From: Comamonadaceae bacterium
GTDB taxonomy: Bacteria; Pseudomonadota; Gammaproteobacteria; Burkholderiales; Burkholderiaceae_C
Assembly: GCA_947450695.1 (NCBI GenBank)
Contig: CANFWV010000001.1
Location: forward strand, 62,001-126,000
Length of the DNA stretch: 64,000 nucleotides
Reading direction: 5' to 3'
How positions within the stretch are numbered: the first letter of the stretch is position 1; each line of letters opens with the position of its first letter. The notes beneath the pieces are model-generated. The model was not told the origin of the DNA and ran no database searches. It was given only the letters and a program-made list of their open reading frames with translations. A program made the position numbers and the translations under genes. Of the stretch, positions 8,229 through 16,241 are shown piece by piece.

Positions 8229-9379
8229 GCGAAGGCAACGCGCTGGCTGAACGCAGTCAACTCGCACCTTGGTTGCAAGCTCAACTCGAAAGCCTGTTGA
8301 GTCAACGCGGCCATGCCTGGCTGTTGAGCGGCCCCTCGGGCCTGGGTCAATTTGAATTGGCGATGGCGCTGGCGCGGGCTTGGCTGTGTGAAGCACCAAC
8401 CCCACAGGGCGCTTGCGGCCATTGCGGCAGTTGTCATGCGGTGGACGTGCACACCCATGCCGACTTGCGCATGCTGATTCCGGAGACATTGTTTCTCAGC
8501 CTCGGCTGGCCGCTGGACCAAAAAACGCAGGATGACCTCGACAGCAAAAAGCGCAAACCGAGTAAAGAAATCAAGGTCGATGCGGCGCGTGATGTGGTGT
8601 CGTTTTCTCAACTCACCCGATCCCGTGGTCATACCAAGGTTGTGCTGGTGTTTCCTGCAGAACGCATGAATGGCATCACGGCCAACACCTTGCTCAAAAC
8701 GCTTGAAGAGCCGCCCGGTGAGGTCAAATTCATCCTTGCCACGGAGGCGGCGCAGCAATTGTTGCCAACCATTCGCAGTCGATGCCTCAGCCACACCATG
8801 CGCTGGCCAGCGTTTGATGAAAGTCTGGCTTGGTTGCAAAGCCAAAACGACTTTGATGTCACCGTTGATGCAGAGGAGGGCGTTAAGGCCCACATTAGCG
8901 TCAAAGCCGGGCACGCCAAACCACCACCGCCGAAGTTGGATGACTTGCGTGTGCTGCTCGCAGCCGCAGGTGGCCGGCCGTCTGATGCACTGGCCTGGGT
9001 TCAAGGCGGAGCACCTGATGAGGCAGCTCGGGACTGGCAAGCTTTGCCCAAAGCCATGGCCCGTGGAGACGTTGGCGCATTGACAGGCTGGGCACCTGCA
9101 TTGGTGGTCGATGCACTGCAAAAGATTTGCCACGATGTCTGGGCTGTCAAAGTCGGGGCTCAACCGCGCTTTTTCAGTCTGGCTGATTTACCACTGCCCG
9201 TGCAAAAACAATCGCCTGTTACAGCGCAACAGCTTGGCAGCCCTGCTAGTATTTTTGCGCTGGCTGCGTGGTCCAAAGAACTCGCCACGACGGCCCGAAC
9301 GGTGGAGCACCCTTACAACCCCGGCCTGATGCTTGAAGCATTGGTCAGCAGGGCCAAACAGGCATTGACGACCCGTTAA
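8225..9379 (+). CDS. holB: DNA polymerase III subunit delta'
   Basis: This 384-residue clamp-loader subunit works with tau/gamma and delta to place the beta sliding clamp on DNA. The ATG at 8225 overlaps the tmk stop; the longer ORF start at 8180 lies inside tmk and is rejected. The P-loop region is degenerate ([19 protein letters not shown]), as usual for delta'. A four-cysteine zinc module (CEAP...CGHCGSCH) follows, then an acidic [19 protein letters not shown] stretch and the SRC arginine-finger motif in TIRSRCLSH. There is no PilZ gene between it and tatD, which I would have expected in many Burkholderiales. Confidence 0.93.
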   Translation: MSEGNALAERSQLAPWLQAQLESLLSQRGHAWLLSGPSGLGQFELAMALARAWLCEAPTPQGACGHCGSCHAVDVHTHADLRMLIPETLFLSLGWPLDQKTQDDLDSKKRKPSKEIKVDAARDVVSFSQLTRSRGHTKVVLVFPAERMNGITANTLLKTLEEPPGEVKFILATEAAQQLLPTIRSRCLSHTMRWPAFDESLAWLQSQNDFDVTVDAEEGVKAHISVKAGHAKPPPPKLDDLRVLLAAAGGRPSDALAWVQGGAPDEAARDWQALPKAMARGDVGALTGWAPALVVDALQKICHDVWAVKVGAQPRFFSLADLPLPVQKQSPVTAQQLGSPASIFALAAWSKELATTARTVEHPYNPGLMLEALVSRAKQALTTR

Positions 9380-9410
9380 GCCTTCTGGTTTTTTATTACA
9401 TCTGAATCTC

Positions 9411-10208
9411 ATGTTCACCGATTCCCATTGCCATCTCGTTTACCCCGAACTCAAGGCCCAACTGCCTCAAATTCGTGCTGCCATGGCGGTTGCTCATGTC
9501 GACAGAGCCCTCGTGATCTGCACCACGCTTGAGGAGTTTGACGACGTCCATTCTTTGGCTATGGAGTACAACAATTTTTGGTGCAGTGTGGGTGTTCATC
9601 CTGACAATGAAGGGGTCACTGAACCGACACTAGAAGATCTTTTGCGACGGGCCGAACAATCAAAAGTTGTCGGGATTGGTGAAACTGGGCTCGATTATTT
9701 CCGTTTAGGTGACAGAACTGTGGCGGACATGGCTTGGCAACGAGATCGTTTTCGGGTGCATATTCGTGCCGCGCGTCAAACCGGCAAGCCACTGATCATT
9801 CACACCCGGAAGGCTTCCGATGACACACTCGCCATATTGAAGGAAGAGGGAGAAGACGCCAGCGAAGGCAGTGCAGGCGGGGTGTTTCATTGCTTCACTG
9901 AAAGCCAAGCTGTTGCGCGTGCGGCGCTGGACCTGGGTTTTTATATCTCTTTTTCTGGCATTTTGACCTTCAAGACCGCTGCTGACCTGCGTGAAGTTGC
10001 TGCGTTTGTGCCCATGGACCGGATGCTGATCGAGACTGACAGTCCCTACTTAGCCCCGATGCCACACCGCGGAAAAACCAACAATCCGTCGTATGTTCCC
10101 TTGGTTGCCCAGCAAATTGCGCAGGTCCGTGGCGTGCCCGTCGAGGCGGTCGCAGAGGCCACGAGTCGTAACTTTGAACGCTTGTTTACGGGCGTCTTGG
10201 CGACTTAA
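9411..10208 (+). CDS. tatD: TatD family metal-dependent deoxyribonuclease
   Basis: This 265-residue hydrolase is of the TatD/YcfH type, a two-metal TIM-barrel nuclease acting on DNA ends or damaged nucleotides. Metal ligands are visible in FTDSHCHL at the start, GIGETGLDY (about 88), PLIIHTRKA (about 128), FHCFTES (about 160) and ETDSPYLAPMPHRGK (about 210). The length is normal. It starts 31 bases after holB and probably belongs to the same transcript. The exported ankyrin gene begins 18 bases after its stop. Confidence 0.93.
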   Translation: MFTDSHCHLVYPELKAQLPQIRAAMAVAHVDRALVICTTLEEFDDVHSLAMEYNNFWCSVGVHPDNEGVTEPTLEDLLRRAEQSKVVGIGETGLDYFRLGDRTVADMAWQRDRFRVHIRAARQTGKPLIIHTRKASDDTLAILKEEGEDASEGSAGGVFHCFTESQAVARAALDLGFYISFSGILTFKTAADLREVAAFVPMDRMLIETDSPYLAPMPHRGKTNNPSYVPLVAQQIAQVRGVPVEAVAEATSRNFERLFTGVLAT

Positions 10209-10226
10209 ACCTTGCTCCCCAACACC

Positions 10227-10916
10227 ATGAAAATCTTCATAATTTACTTTAAGCTATCGATACTAAGCCTTGTTTTTACAGTATTTTTTTCAGCCCATGC
10301 TGGCTCATATGAAGATTTTTTCACAGCCATCAAACGTGACGATCCAAATACCATCACCGCACTGATCAAGCGTGGTTTTGACCCCAACACCATTGACCCC
10401 CAGGCTCGCCACGGCTTGGCCATGGCGCTGGCTGACTCAACTTTAAAAGCGGCCGAAGCGCTTCTAGCGGCACCAAGCATCGACGTCAATTTCTTGAATG
10501 CCCAGGATGAAAGTCCTCTCATGTACGCAGCCTTGAATGATCATGTGAGCTTGGCCAAAAGGCTCATTGAAAAAGACGCTGACGTTAACAAAACCGGATG
10601 GACGCCGCTGCATTACGCAGCGTCTAAAGGGCATCTTGAGATGATGCGTTTGCTACTTGATCACAACGCTTTTGTTGACCCTGAATCACCTAACGGCACC
10701 ACACCTCTGATGATGGCGGCCCAGTACGGCACGGGTGCGGCTGTCAAACTTCTTTTAGAAGAGGGTGCCCAGCCGTCGCAAAAAAACCAGCAAGGGTTGA
10801 CGGCCCTTGACTTCGCTCAGCGCGCCAGTAGGCCTGACGCCATCAAACTTCTCACACCCACTGGCACTCCAAAACAGCCACCGCTAAAACAGCCACAGCC
10901 GATCGGACAGTGGTGA
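10227..10916 (+). CDS. Exported ankyrin-repeat protein
   Basis: This 229-residue protein starts at the ATG at 10227 with a Sec-type signal peptide (MKIFIIYFKLSILSLVFTVF, then FSAHAG), giving a periplasmic product. At least four ankyrin repeats follow, for example GWTPLHYAASKGHLEMMRLL and GTTPLMMAAQYGTGAAVKLL. Ankyrin repeats are protein-binding scaffolds; no partner can be named. The C-terminus is rich in Pro, Gln and Lys. It ends exactly one base before the stop codon of the convergent SDR gene, so there is no intergenic DNA between the two. Confidence 0.85.
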   Translation: MKIFIIYFKLSILSLVFTVFFSAHAGSYEDFFTAIKRDDPNTITALIKRGFDPNTIDPQARHGLAMALADSTLKAAEALLAAPSIDVNFLNAQDESPLMYAALNDHVSLAKRLIEKDADVNKTGWTPLHYAASKGHLEMMRLLLDHNAFVDPESPNGTTPLMMAAQYGTGAAVKLLLEEGAQPSQKNQQGLTALDFAQRASRPDAIKLLTPTGTPKQPPLKQPQPIGQW

Positions 10917-11663
10917 TCAGTAATCCTGAATTGCAGGGCGCAATACGATTTCGTTGATATCGACGTCTGAGGGTTGCTCAATAGCGTAGGCAATCGCCCT
11001 CGCCACCGAGTCAGCTGGAATCGCGATTTCGTACTTCACGCCGACTGCTTTCACGCTGGCTTCGTCCGTACTGCCGAATTTCAGCTCGGATTCCACCGCA
11101 CCGGGTGAAATGATCGTGCTGCGGATGCTGCCTCCGACTTCATGCCGTAAGCCCTCTGAGATGGCGCGAACAGCAAATTTGGTCCCGCTGTAAACCGTAC
11201 CACCGGGGCTAGACACTTTGAGTCCTGCGACCGACGCTAAATTAATGAAATGACCGCTGCCTTGCGTTTGAAATACGGGCAGTGCCGCCGCGATTCCATA
11301 CAACACGCCTTTGATGTTGATGTCGATCATCCGCTCCCATTCATCAACTTTGCGTGCTGTCAGTGGCGCAATGGCCATTAGCCCTGCGTTATTGATTAGC
11401 ACATCAATACGACCAAAGACATCAATGCCTTTTTGTACAAGTGCTTTGACTTGAGCGGCTTGGGTGACATCGGTCGTGAGGACTTCAACCTTGGCGCCAG
11501 CCGCACGTAATTCTTTGGCAATGGTTTCCAGTTTGTCGATACGGCGTGCTCCCAGGACCAAGACTGCGCCTCGCGCCGCTAAGTGTCTAGCGGTCGCTTC
11601 ACCCAATCCGCTGCTGGCGCCTGTGATGACAATGACTTTGCCAGTGATGTTGTTGTTGTTCAT
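10917..11663 (-). CDS. SDR family NAD(P)-dependent oxidoreductase (YdfG-like)
   Basis: This 248-residue classical short-chain dehydrogenase has the cofactor motif TGASSGLGEA (about residues 14-23), the NNAG motif (about 90), the catalytic serine in INLASVAG and the YSGTKFAV tyrosine/lysine pair (about 157-164). An LGARRIDKL stretch after beta-strand 2 suggests NADP preference, as basic residues there bind the 2'-phosphate. The sequence is most like the serine/3-hydroxy-acid dehydrogenase YdfG group, but the substrate is uncertain. It has a 265-base upstream region and seems to be transcribed separately from the acyl-CoA cluster. Confidence 0.86.
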   Translation of the reverse strand: MNNNNITGKVIVITGASSGLGEATARHLAARGAVLVLGARRIDKLETIAKELRAAGAKVEVLTTDVTQAAQVKALVQKGIDVFGRIDVLINNAGLMAIAPLTARKVDEWERMIDINIKGVLYGIAAALPVFQTQGSGHFINLASVAGLKVSSPGGTVYSGTKFAVRAISEGLRHEVGGSIRSTIISPGAVESELKFGSTDEASVKAVGVKYEIAIPADSVARAIAYAIEQPSDVDINEIVLRPAIQDY

Positions 11664-11830
11664 GATGTTTCCTTTTGACGCCAGCCCATGCCGGCAATGA
11701 ACTTCAGTGTGAGGGGAAGCTCTGCATCGGTTTTAAGTAAGGGTATTCACTAAGTTCACAGCTGACCTTCACTCAAAGGCAGCCATCAGACATATTCCAC
11801 GATGTATATTATGTTAAGTAATGTATTTTG

Positions 11831-11858
11831 AGCAGAGGTGAAATAAAAATCACCTGCT
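11831..11858 (-). terminator. Stem-loop between the phosphotransferase and SDR genes
   Basis: AGCAGAGGTGA pairs with TCACCTGCT with a two-base bulge around an A/T-rich loop. It lies about 70 bases downstream of the minus-strand phosphotransferase gene and could end that operon. No clear U-run follows on the minus strand, so the role is uncertain. The rest of the 265-base gap shows nothing I can name. Confidence 0.35.
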
Positions 11859-11928
11859 ATAGCGTTGTCACCAACACCGCCCGTGATGGTACTCGCAGAG
11901 ATGGAGATTCATATAGAAGGAATGACAT

Positions 11929-12996
11929 TCAGCGGACCTTGATGAGCTCAATCTGCTCCCACGCAAGATCCGCCACCCGCATATATCGATCGCCCATAGA
12001 TTGAGCATCAGCACTCGTTGCTGTCCCGCGTTTCACACGACCACGGATGCCATGAAGAATCGCCGCAAAGCGAAACATATTGAAGGCAATATAAAAGTCC
12101 AGATCCTGCATGCCAACGCGGCCGGTTCGAAAACAATAAGCGGCTACATAAGCAGCTTCATCAGGAAGGCCTTGTGCACTGAGATCCAAACCGCGGATAC
12201 CACCCAAAATATCGGGAGGCATCCGATACATCATGGCGTTGTAGGCAAAGTCGGCCAAAGGATGACCGAGGGTAGACAACTCCCAATCGAGCACAACCAA
12301 GACACGCGGTTCCGTAGGGTGAAAAATCATATTGTCTACCCGAAAGTCACCGTGGATAATCGCGGTTTCATCATCCGTTGGAATGTGCGCAGGAAGCCAT
12401 TCAACCAATTTGTCCATGGCCAGATAACGACCCGCCAGTTCATCTTGAAGGTACTGTTGCGACCAGCGAGCAATCTGCCGTGAGACATAACCGCCGCTAC
12501 GGCCAAAGTCAGCGATCCCGATAGATTCAGGTGAAATGCTGTGTAAAGTCGCCAAAGTCGAATTCATTGCATCCAGATAATCAGCCCGCTGTGCACGAGG
12601 CACATCGGTAAAACTGGCATCCCAAAAAATACGACCTTCAACCATGTCCATCACAAAGAACCAGCTACCGATGACCGATTCATCTAAGCAAAGGCCATGA
12701 ATTTTAGGAACCCGGAAGTCAACGGTTCCTAGAGCGGCCATCACCCTCGCCTCCCGCTCAACAGCATGTGCACCCTTGAGAAGCAAACCGGGTGGTTTTC
12801 TGCGCAAAACGTAGGAATGAAGTGGTGTGCGCAAGCGGTAGGTCGGATTAGATTGGCCGCCCTTGAACTGATCCACCACCAACGGTCCCTGAAAACCGGA
12901 GACGTTCTCCTGCATCCAGCGAGTAAGTGCACTCTCGTCAATGCGGTGCTGCTCACGAACCGGGATGGTTCCGCCAAAATTTTCAGCGTCAATCAT
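11929..12996 (-). CDS. Phosphotransferase family protein (ACAD10/APH-like kinase)
   Basis: The 355-residue protein has an aminoglycoside-phosphotransferase fold: a nucleotide-binding segment (FKGGQSNPTYRL), the catalytic loop HGDFRVDNMIFHP (about residue 218) and the metal-binding DWELSTLGHPLADFAY. This group is usually next to or fused with acyl-CoA dehydrogenases, as in ACAD10/11, where the kinase domain phosphorylates 4-hydroxy acids or their CoA esters before elimination. Here its ATG overlaps the TGA of the upstream acyl-CoA dehydrogenase, which supports that role. The physiological substrate is inferred, not shown. Confidence 0.88.
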   Translation of the reverse strand: MIDAENFGGTIPVREQHRIDESALTRWMQENVSGFQGPLVVDQFKGGQSNPTYRLRTPLHSYVLRRKPPGLLLKGAHAVEREARVMAALGTVDFRVPKIHGLCLDESVIGSWFFVMDMVEGRIFWDASFTDVPRAQRADYLDAMNSTLATLHSISPESIGIADFGRSGGYVSRQIARWSQQYLQDELAGRYLAMDKLVEWLPAHIPTDDETAIIHGDFRVDNMIFHPTEPRVLVVLDWELSTLGHPLADFAYNAMMYRMPPDILGGIRGLDLSAQGLPDEAAYVAAYCFRTGRVGMQDLDFYIAFNMFRFAAILHGIRGRVKRGTATSADAQSMGDRYMRVADLAWEQIELIKVR

Positions 12997-14183
12997 GCTA
13001 ATTTCTTTGGCAGCGCATCGCGTTTAATTTTCTTGGCGATAGACCATTTATGCACTTCTGTTGGGCCGTCGTAAATTCGGAAAGCACGGACTTCACGAAA
13101 GACTTGTTCGACAATGGTGTCGCGCAAAACACCGCTCCCTCCCATGACCTGAACACAACGGTCCGCAACCCGAAACAAAGCATCAGACACTGCGACCTTG
13201 GCCATCGAGCTTTCCGTCGTGGCTTGTGAGCCACCATCCAAAACACCAGCGCACCAATCAATCATCAAGGCCGATTGCTGCAAATCAATCAAGTTGTCGG
13301 CCAGCATGAAACCCACGCCTTCGTGGTCAACGAGTAATTTACCAAAGGCCTTACGGGTTGTTGAATAGTGCACGGCAATCTCATGCGCGCGCGTCGTCGC
13401 ACCGTGCCAACGCATGCAGTGCGATAAACGTGCAGGTGAAAGGCGTATTTGGGCGTATCGAAAACCTTCATTGACTGCGCCTAAGACCTGACTATTGGGG
13501 ACCCGGAGCTGATCGAAAAGGACCTGCGCATGGCCACCCGGCATGGAACTGTCCATCGTGTCGAGCACCCGCTCAATGCGTACAGCGGGGTTCGGCAAGT
13601 CGAACAAAAACATAGTGGCTTGCGCGTGCTCACCAGTGCCGGTACGAGCCATGACGATGCCAACAGAAGCGCCCTTTGTCCCTGTGATGAACATCTTGCG
13701 GCCGTTGATCAACCAGTCATCGCCGTCTTGTACCGCGGTGGTTTGCAACATCGAAGGGTCAGACCCGGCTCCACCTTCCGAGGCTGGTTCGGTCATGAAA
13801 AATGCTGATCGAGCCTCTCCGCGAATCAGGGGTTCGAGAAAGTGCACCTTTTGCGCATCAGTGGCGATCTTGCCCAACAGAAACATATTTCCCTCATCTG
13901 GGGCCATGGTGTTGACCGCCACAGGGCCTAGAGGGGACAGACCAGAGCGTTTCAAAACGGCAGCCGTTTCTAACTGGCTGAGGTGGGCGCCATCAGGCAG
14001 GATGTGTGGTGTCATCAACCCGGCCGCACGGGCCTTCGCACGCAATTCTGCAACCAGTTCTTCAGTCGGGCCATGCGGTGTGCAACGGGCGTCACGCTCA
14101 TAGGGGATGACGGTTTCGCGCACAAAAGCTTCAACACGATCTGCCAAAATTCGGCTGCGTTCAGTGGGGCTCGGGGTGTGCAT
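12993..14183 (-). CDS. Acyl-CoA dehydrogenase family protein
   Basis: This 396-residue flavoenzyme of the acyl-CoA dehydrogenase superfamily is predicted to oxidise an acyl-CoA to the 2-enoyl-CoA, passing electrons to ETF. The start at 14183 (MHTPSPTERS) is chosen over 14267, which lies inside the upstream SDR gene. Family motifs are FFMTEPASEGGAGSDPSM (FAD/substrate loop, about 136-153), WLINGRKMFITG and QVMGGSGVLRD near the C-terminus, followed by FRIYDGPTEVHKWSIAKK. It resembles the ACAD10/11 group. It is coupled by ATGA overlap to the phosphotransferase downstream, so the two probably handle a hydroxylated or branched acyl-CoA together. Confidence 0.9.
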   Translation of the reverse strand: MHTPSPTERSRILADRVEAFVRETVIPYERDARCTPHGPTEELVAELRAKARAAGLMTPHILPDGAHLSQLETAAVLKRSGLSPLGPVAVNTMAPDEGNMFLLGKIATDAQKVHFLEPLIRGEARSAFFMTEPASEGGAGSDPSMLQTTAVQDGDDWLINGRKMFITGTKGASVGIVMARTGTGEHAQATMFLFDLPNPAVRIERVLDTMDSSMPGGHAQVLFDQLRVPNSQVLGAVNEGFRYAQIRLSPARLSHCMRWHGATTRAHEIAVHYSTTRKAFGKLLVDHEGVGFMLADNLIDLQQSALMIDWCAGVLDGGSQATTESSMAKVAVSDALFRVADRCVQVMGGSGVLRDTIVEQVFREVRAFRIYDGPTEVHKWSIAKKIKRDALPKKLA

Positions 14184-14235
14184 AGTGTGTCTTTCTAGTG
14201 GGGATGGTAAAGATACTGAGGACACATCAGATTGA

Positions 14236-14991
14236 TCAAAGACTGCTGACAAGATGTCCGCCGTCAACTGCCAGCACTGAACCCGTCATGTAGCGAGAAG
14301 CATCTGACGCAAGGAGAAGCATCGGCCCATCCAGGTCAGACAGCTGTCCAAGTCGACGTTGTGGAATCCGTTTGATCAAGGCCTGGCCTGCATCCGTGAC
14401 CCAGAAATCCTGATTGAGTTCGGTCTCGACGTAACCGGGGGCAATCGCATTGACGCGTATACCGTAGCGCGCCCATTCAAGAGCGAGTGATTTCGTCAGC
14501 TGAATCACACCGGCTTTAGACACCGCGTAGGAAACCACGCCACCCGCTTGTCGAAGGCCCAAGATTGAGGCCACATTCACAATGGCACCATGGCCGCGAT
14601 CACGCATGCCCGGAGCCAATGTCTGTGCCACAAAAAACATAGCTTTAAGGTTGGTATCCAGCACCGTGTCCCAGTCGTTCTCCGTGTGTTTCAACGCAGG
14701 ACCTTCGCGGACAACGCCGGCATTGTTGATCAGAATATCCACCGCCCCGGCTGCAACAGCAAGACACGCACGCGAGTCACTGTTGGTGACGTCGAGCGAA
14801 ATGGTTTGAACGGGGTGTCCGTGAGAACGAACTTTTTCAGCTACCGCGTCCAGTGCGTCTAAACGTCTAGCGACCAGCACAAGGTCGGCACCATGACTGG
14901 CCAGCAGTTCAGCGAAATGTGCACCAAGGCCGCTAGATGCGCCCGTCACCACAGCACGTTTTCCCAGAAGTTGAGACGAACTGGACATCAT
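14236..14991 (-). CDS. SDR family oxidoreductase (3-oxoacyl-ACP reductase-like)
   Basis: This 251-residue classical SDR shows TGASSGLGAHFAE (about residues 17-29), NNAGVV (about 91), NVASILG and the YAVSKAG tyrosine/lysine motif (about 155), plus a C-terminal YMTGSVLAVDGGH typical of FabG-like reductases. It probably interconverts a 3-hydroxy- and 3-oxoacyl thioester in the same pathway as the acyl-CoA dehydrogenase 52 bases downstream. It is the first gene of the minus-strand cluster and is divergent from the GntR regulator, with a FadR-type operator in the shared 86-base region. Confidence 0.88.
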   Translation of the reverse strand: MMSSSSQLLGKRAVVTGASSGLGAHFAELLASHGADLVLVARRLDALDAVAEKVRSHGHPVQTISLDVTNSDSRACLAVAAGAVDILINNAGVVREGPALKHTENDWDTVLDTNLKAMFFVAQTLAPGMRDRGHGAIVNVASILGLRQAGGVVSYAVSKAGVIQLTKSLALEWARYGIRVNAIAPGYVETELNQDFWVTDAGQALIKRIPQRRLGQLSDLDGPMLLLASDASRYMTGSVLAVDGGHLVSSL

Positions 14992-15022
14992 GTTTTCTCC
15001 AATACTTTCTTATCGTAAAAAT

Positions 15023-15035
15023 ATTGTAGGACAAT
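15023..15035. promoter_or_regulatory. Predicted GntR/FadR-subfamily operator
   Basis: ATTGTAGGACAAT is a perfect inverted repeat with a three-base centre and contains TTGTAGGACAA. This fits the t-N-GT-N3-AC-N-a pattern of operators bound by FadR-subfamily GntR regulators. It lies in the 86-base divergent region between the SDR gene and the GntR/FCD regulator, so that regulator is the obvious candidate to bind it. Confidence 0.6.
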
Positions 15036-15077
15036 TTAATCAACAAAGACAGGGCTGATGGGTTGACAATAAGCGCC

Positions 15078-15788
15078 ATGAGACCTGCCATTCAATCCAT
15101 CAAGTCCAACGCCAACCCTCTGCGCCCCAGCGGTGCGTCTGGCGCCGTTGCGGCCCAAGATTCGATCAGCGCATCTGATGTGGTTTTTTTGGGCATCGTC
15201 AACGCTTTGGAGTTGCAAAAGCTGGTACCGGCACAGCGCCTCGTTGAAAGTGATTTGGCTGAGCAGTTTGCGGTCGGCCGCAACTCGGTACGCGAAGCCC
15301 TGCAACGCTTAGCTGCTGAAGGTGTTGTGGAACTGCACCGACACAAAGGCGCGGCCATTCGTTCGCTTTCCATGCAAGAAACGCTCGACGTGCTAGCGGT
15401 AGCCGAGCGCATGACGGGCTTGTTAGCCCGTAGCGCGGCACGCGGTGCTTCTGCCTCAGGCTTGAAACCAATTTTGAATGAGAGTCTGAAGGCCTTGCAG
15501 ACAGCGAATATTGAAAACGATGCAACAGCTTTCACAAGCGCTCGCCGCCGTTTTTATCGCTGCTTGCTAGACATGGGCGGCAACCGTGAACTCAAGCGCT
15601 TGTTTCCCACAATTCAAATGCCCATCGTCTATGCACAGCATCGGCTACCAACATTGCAAAAGCTGCGCCTGAGGGACTACAGGAAAATCGCTTTGGCTGT
15701 CCGAATGGGCCGTGAAGACGAGGCCGATGACGCCGGTTCAGCGCATGTACAACATGTCCGTCAAGAGATCGTGGCACGGGCAGGTTGA
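15078..15788 (+). CDS. GntR family transcriptional regulator with FCD domain
   Basis: This 236-residue regulator has an N-terminal winged helix (ESDLAEQFAVGRNSVREALQRL, about residues 57-80, and VELHRHKGAAIRSLS) and a C-terminal all-helical FCD effector domain that normally binds a small acid or acyl ligand. The ATG at 15078 is preferred to the TTG at 15063. The first 30 residues before the winged helix look unstructured. Its position, divergent from the SDR/acyl-CoA dehydrogenase/phosphotransferase genes, suggests it controls them and itself through the palindrome at 15023-15035. Repression relieved by a pathway intermediate is the usual mode for the family. Confidence 0.9.
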   Translation: MRPAIQSIKSNANPLRPSGASGAVAAQDSISASDVVFLGIVNALELQKLVPAQRLVESDLAEQFAVGRNSVREALQRLAAEGVVELHRHKGAAIRSLSMQETLDVLAVAERMTGLLARSAARGASASGLKPILNESLKALQTANIENDATAFTSARRRFYRCLLDMGGNRELKRLFPTIQMPIVYAQHRLPTLQKLRLRDYRKIALAVRMGREDEADDAGSAHVQHVRQEIVARAG

Positions 15789-15794
15789 ACCAAC

Positions 15795-16241
15795 TCAGCG
15801 CACAACTAGGACAGGCACGGGTGCATAGCGAATAATCTGCTCCGCATCGCTGCCTAGTAGCACCCGACCCATCCCACGGCGACCATGCGAGCCGACCACG
15901 ATCAAATCAACATGGCTGATGCGGGCGTGTTCCGCCACGTGCTCACAAACACGGCCCGGTCCTTCGGCAATCAGTACGCACTCAACCTGCAGCCCGCGGG
16001 CCAGCACCTTTTCACCTTCTTTCGCCAGCAGGCTCTCACCAGCGGCTCGCATCCTCGGAACCACCTGCTGGACATAGTAGGACGCGGGCTCAAATCCAGA
16101 GATGTGATGGAGATCATCCATCACATGCAGAAGGCTGATTTTGGCGCCGCTGAAAATAGCCAGACGAATGGCTTCTTCAAGTGCCTTGTCAGAAGTCGGG
16201 CTGCCATCGACCGGTACAAGAATATGACGAAAACGTGTCAT
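15795..16241 (-). CDS. UspA family universal stress protein
   Basis: This 148-residue single-domain universal stress protein begins with the usual RHILVPVDGS strand-loop. It carries the ATP-binding pattern G-x2-G-x9-G-S in GSHGRRGMGRVLLGS near residues 118-132, so it is expected to be of the ATP-binding class, and ends with YAPVPVLVVR. Its ATG overlaps the TGA of the Pat-type ligase/acetyltransferase gene upstream (ATGA), so both proteins are likely made from one message. A partnership is plausible because Pat-type acetyltransferases in mycobacteria are known to acetylate a universal stress protein. Confidence 0.92.
   Translation of the reverse strand: MTRFRHILVPVDGSPTSDKALEEAIRLAIFSGAKISLLHVMDDLHHISGFEPASYYVQQVVPRMRAAGESLLAKEGEKVLARGLQVECVLIAEGPGRVCEHVAEHARISHVDLIVVGSHGRRGMGRVLLGSDAEQIIRYAPVPVLVVR

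Noticed and set aside
8192-9163. 323-codon minus-strand ORF
   Set aside because: It is opposite holB, whose family motifs are clear. It has no domain, start context or operon logic of its own.
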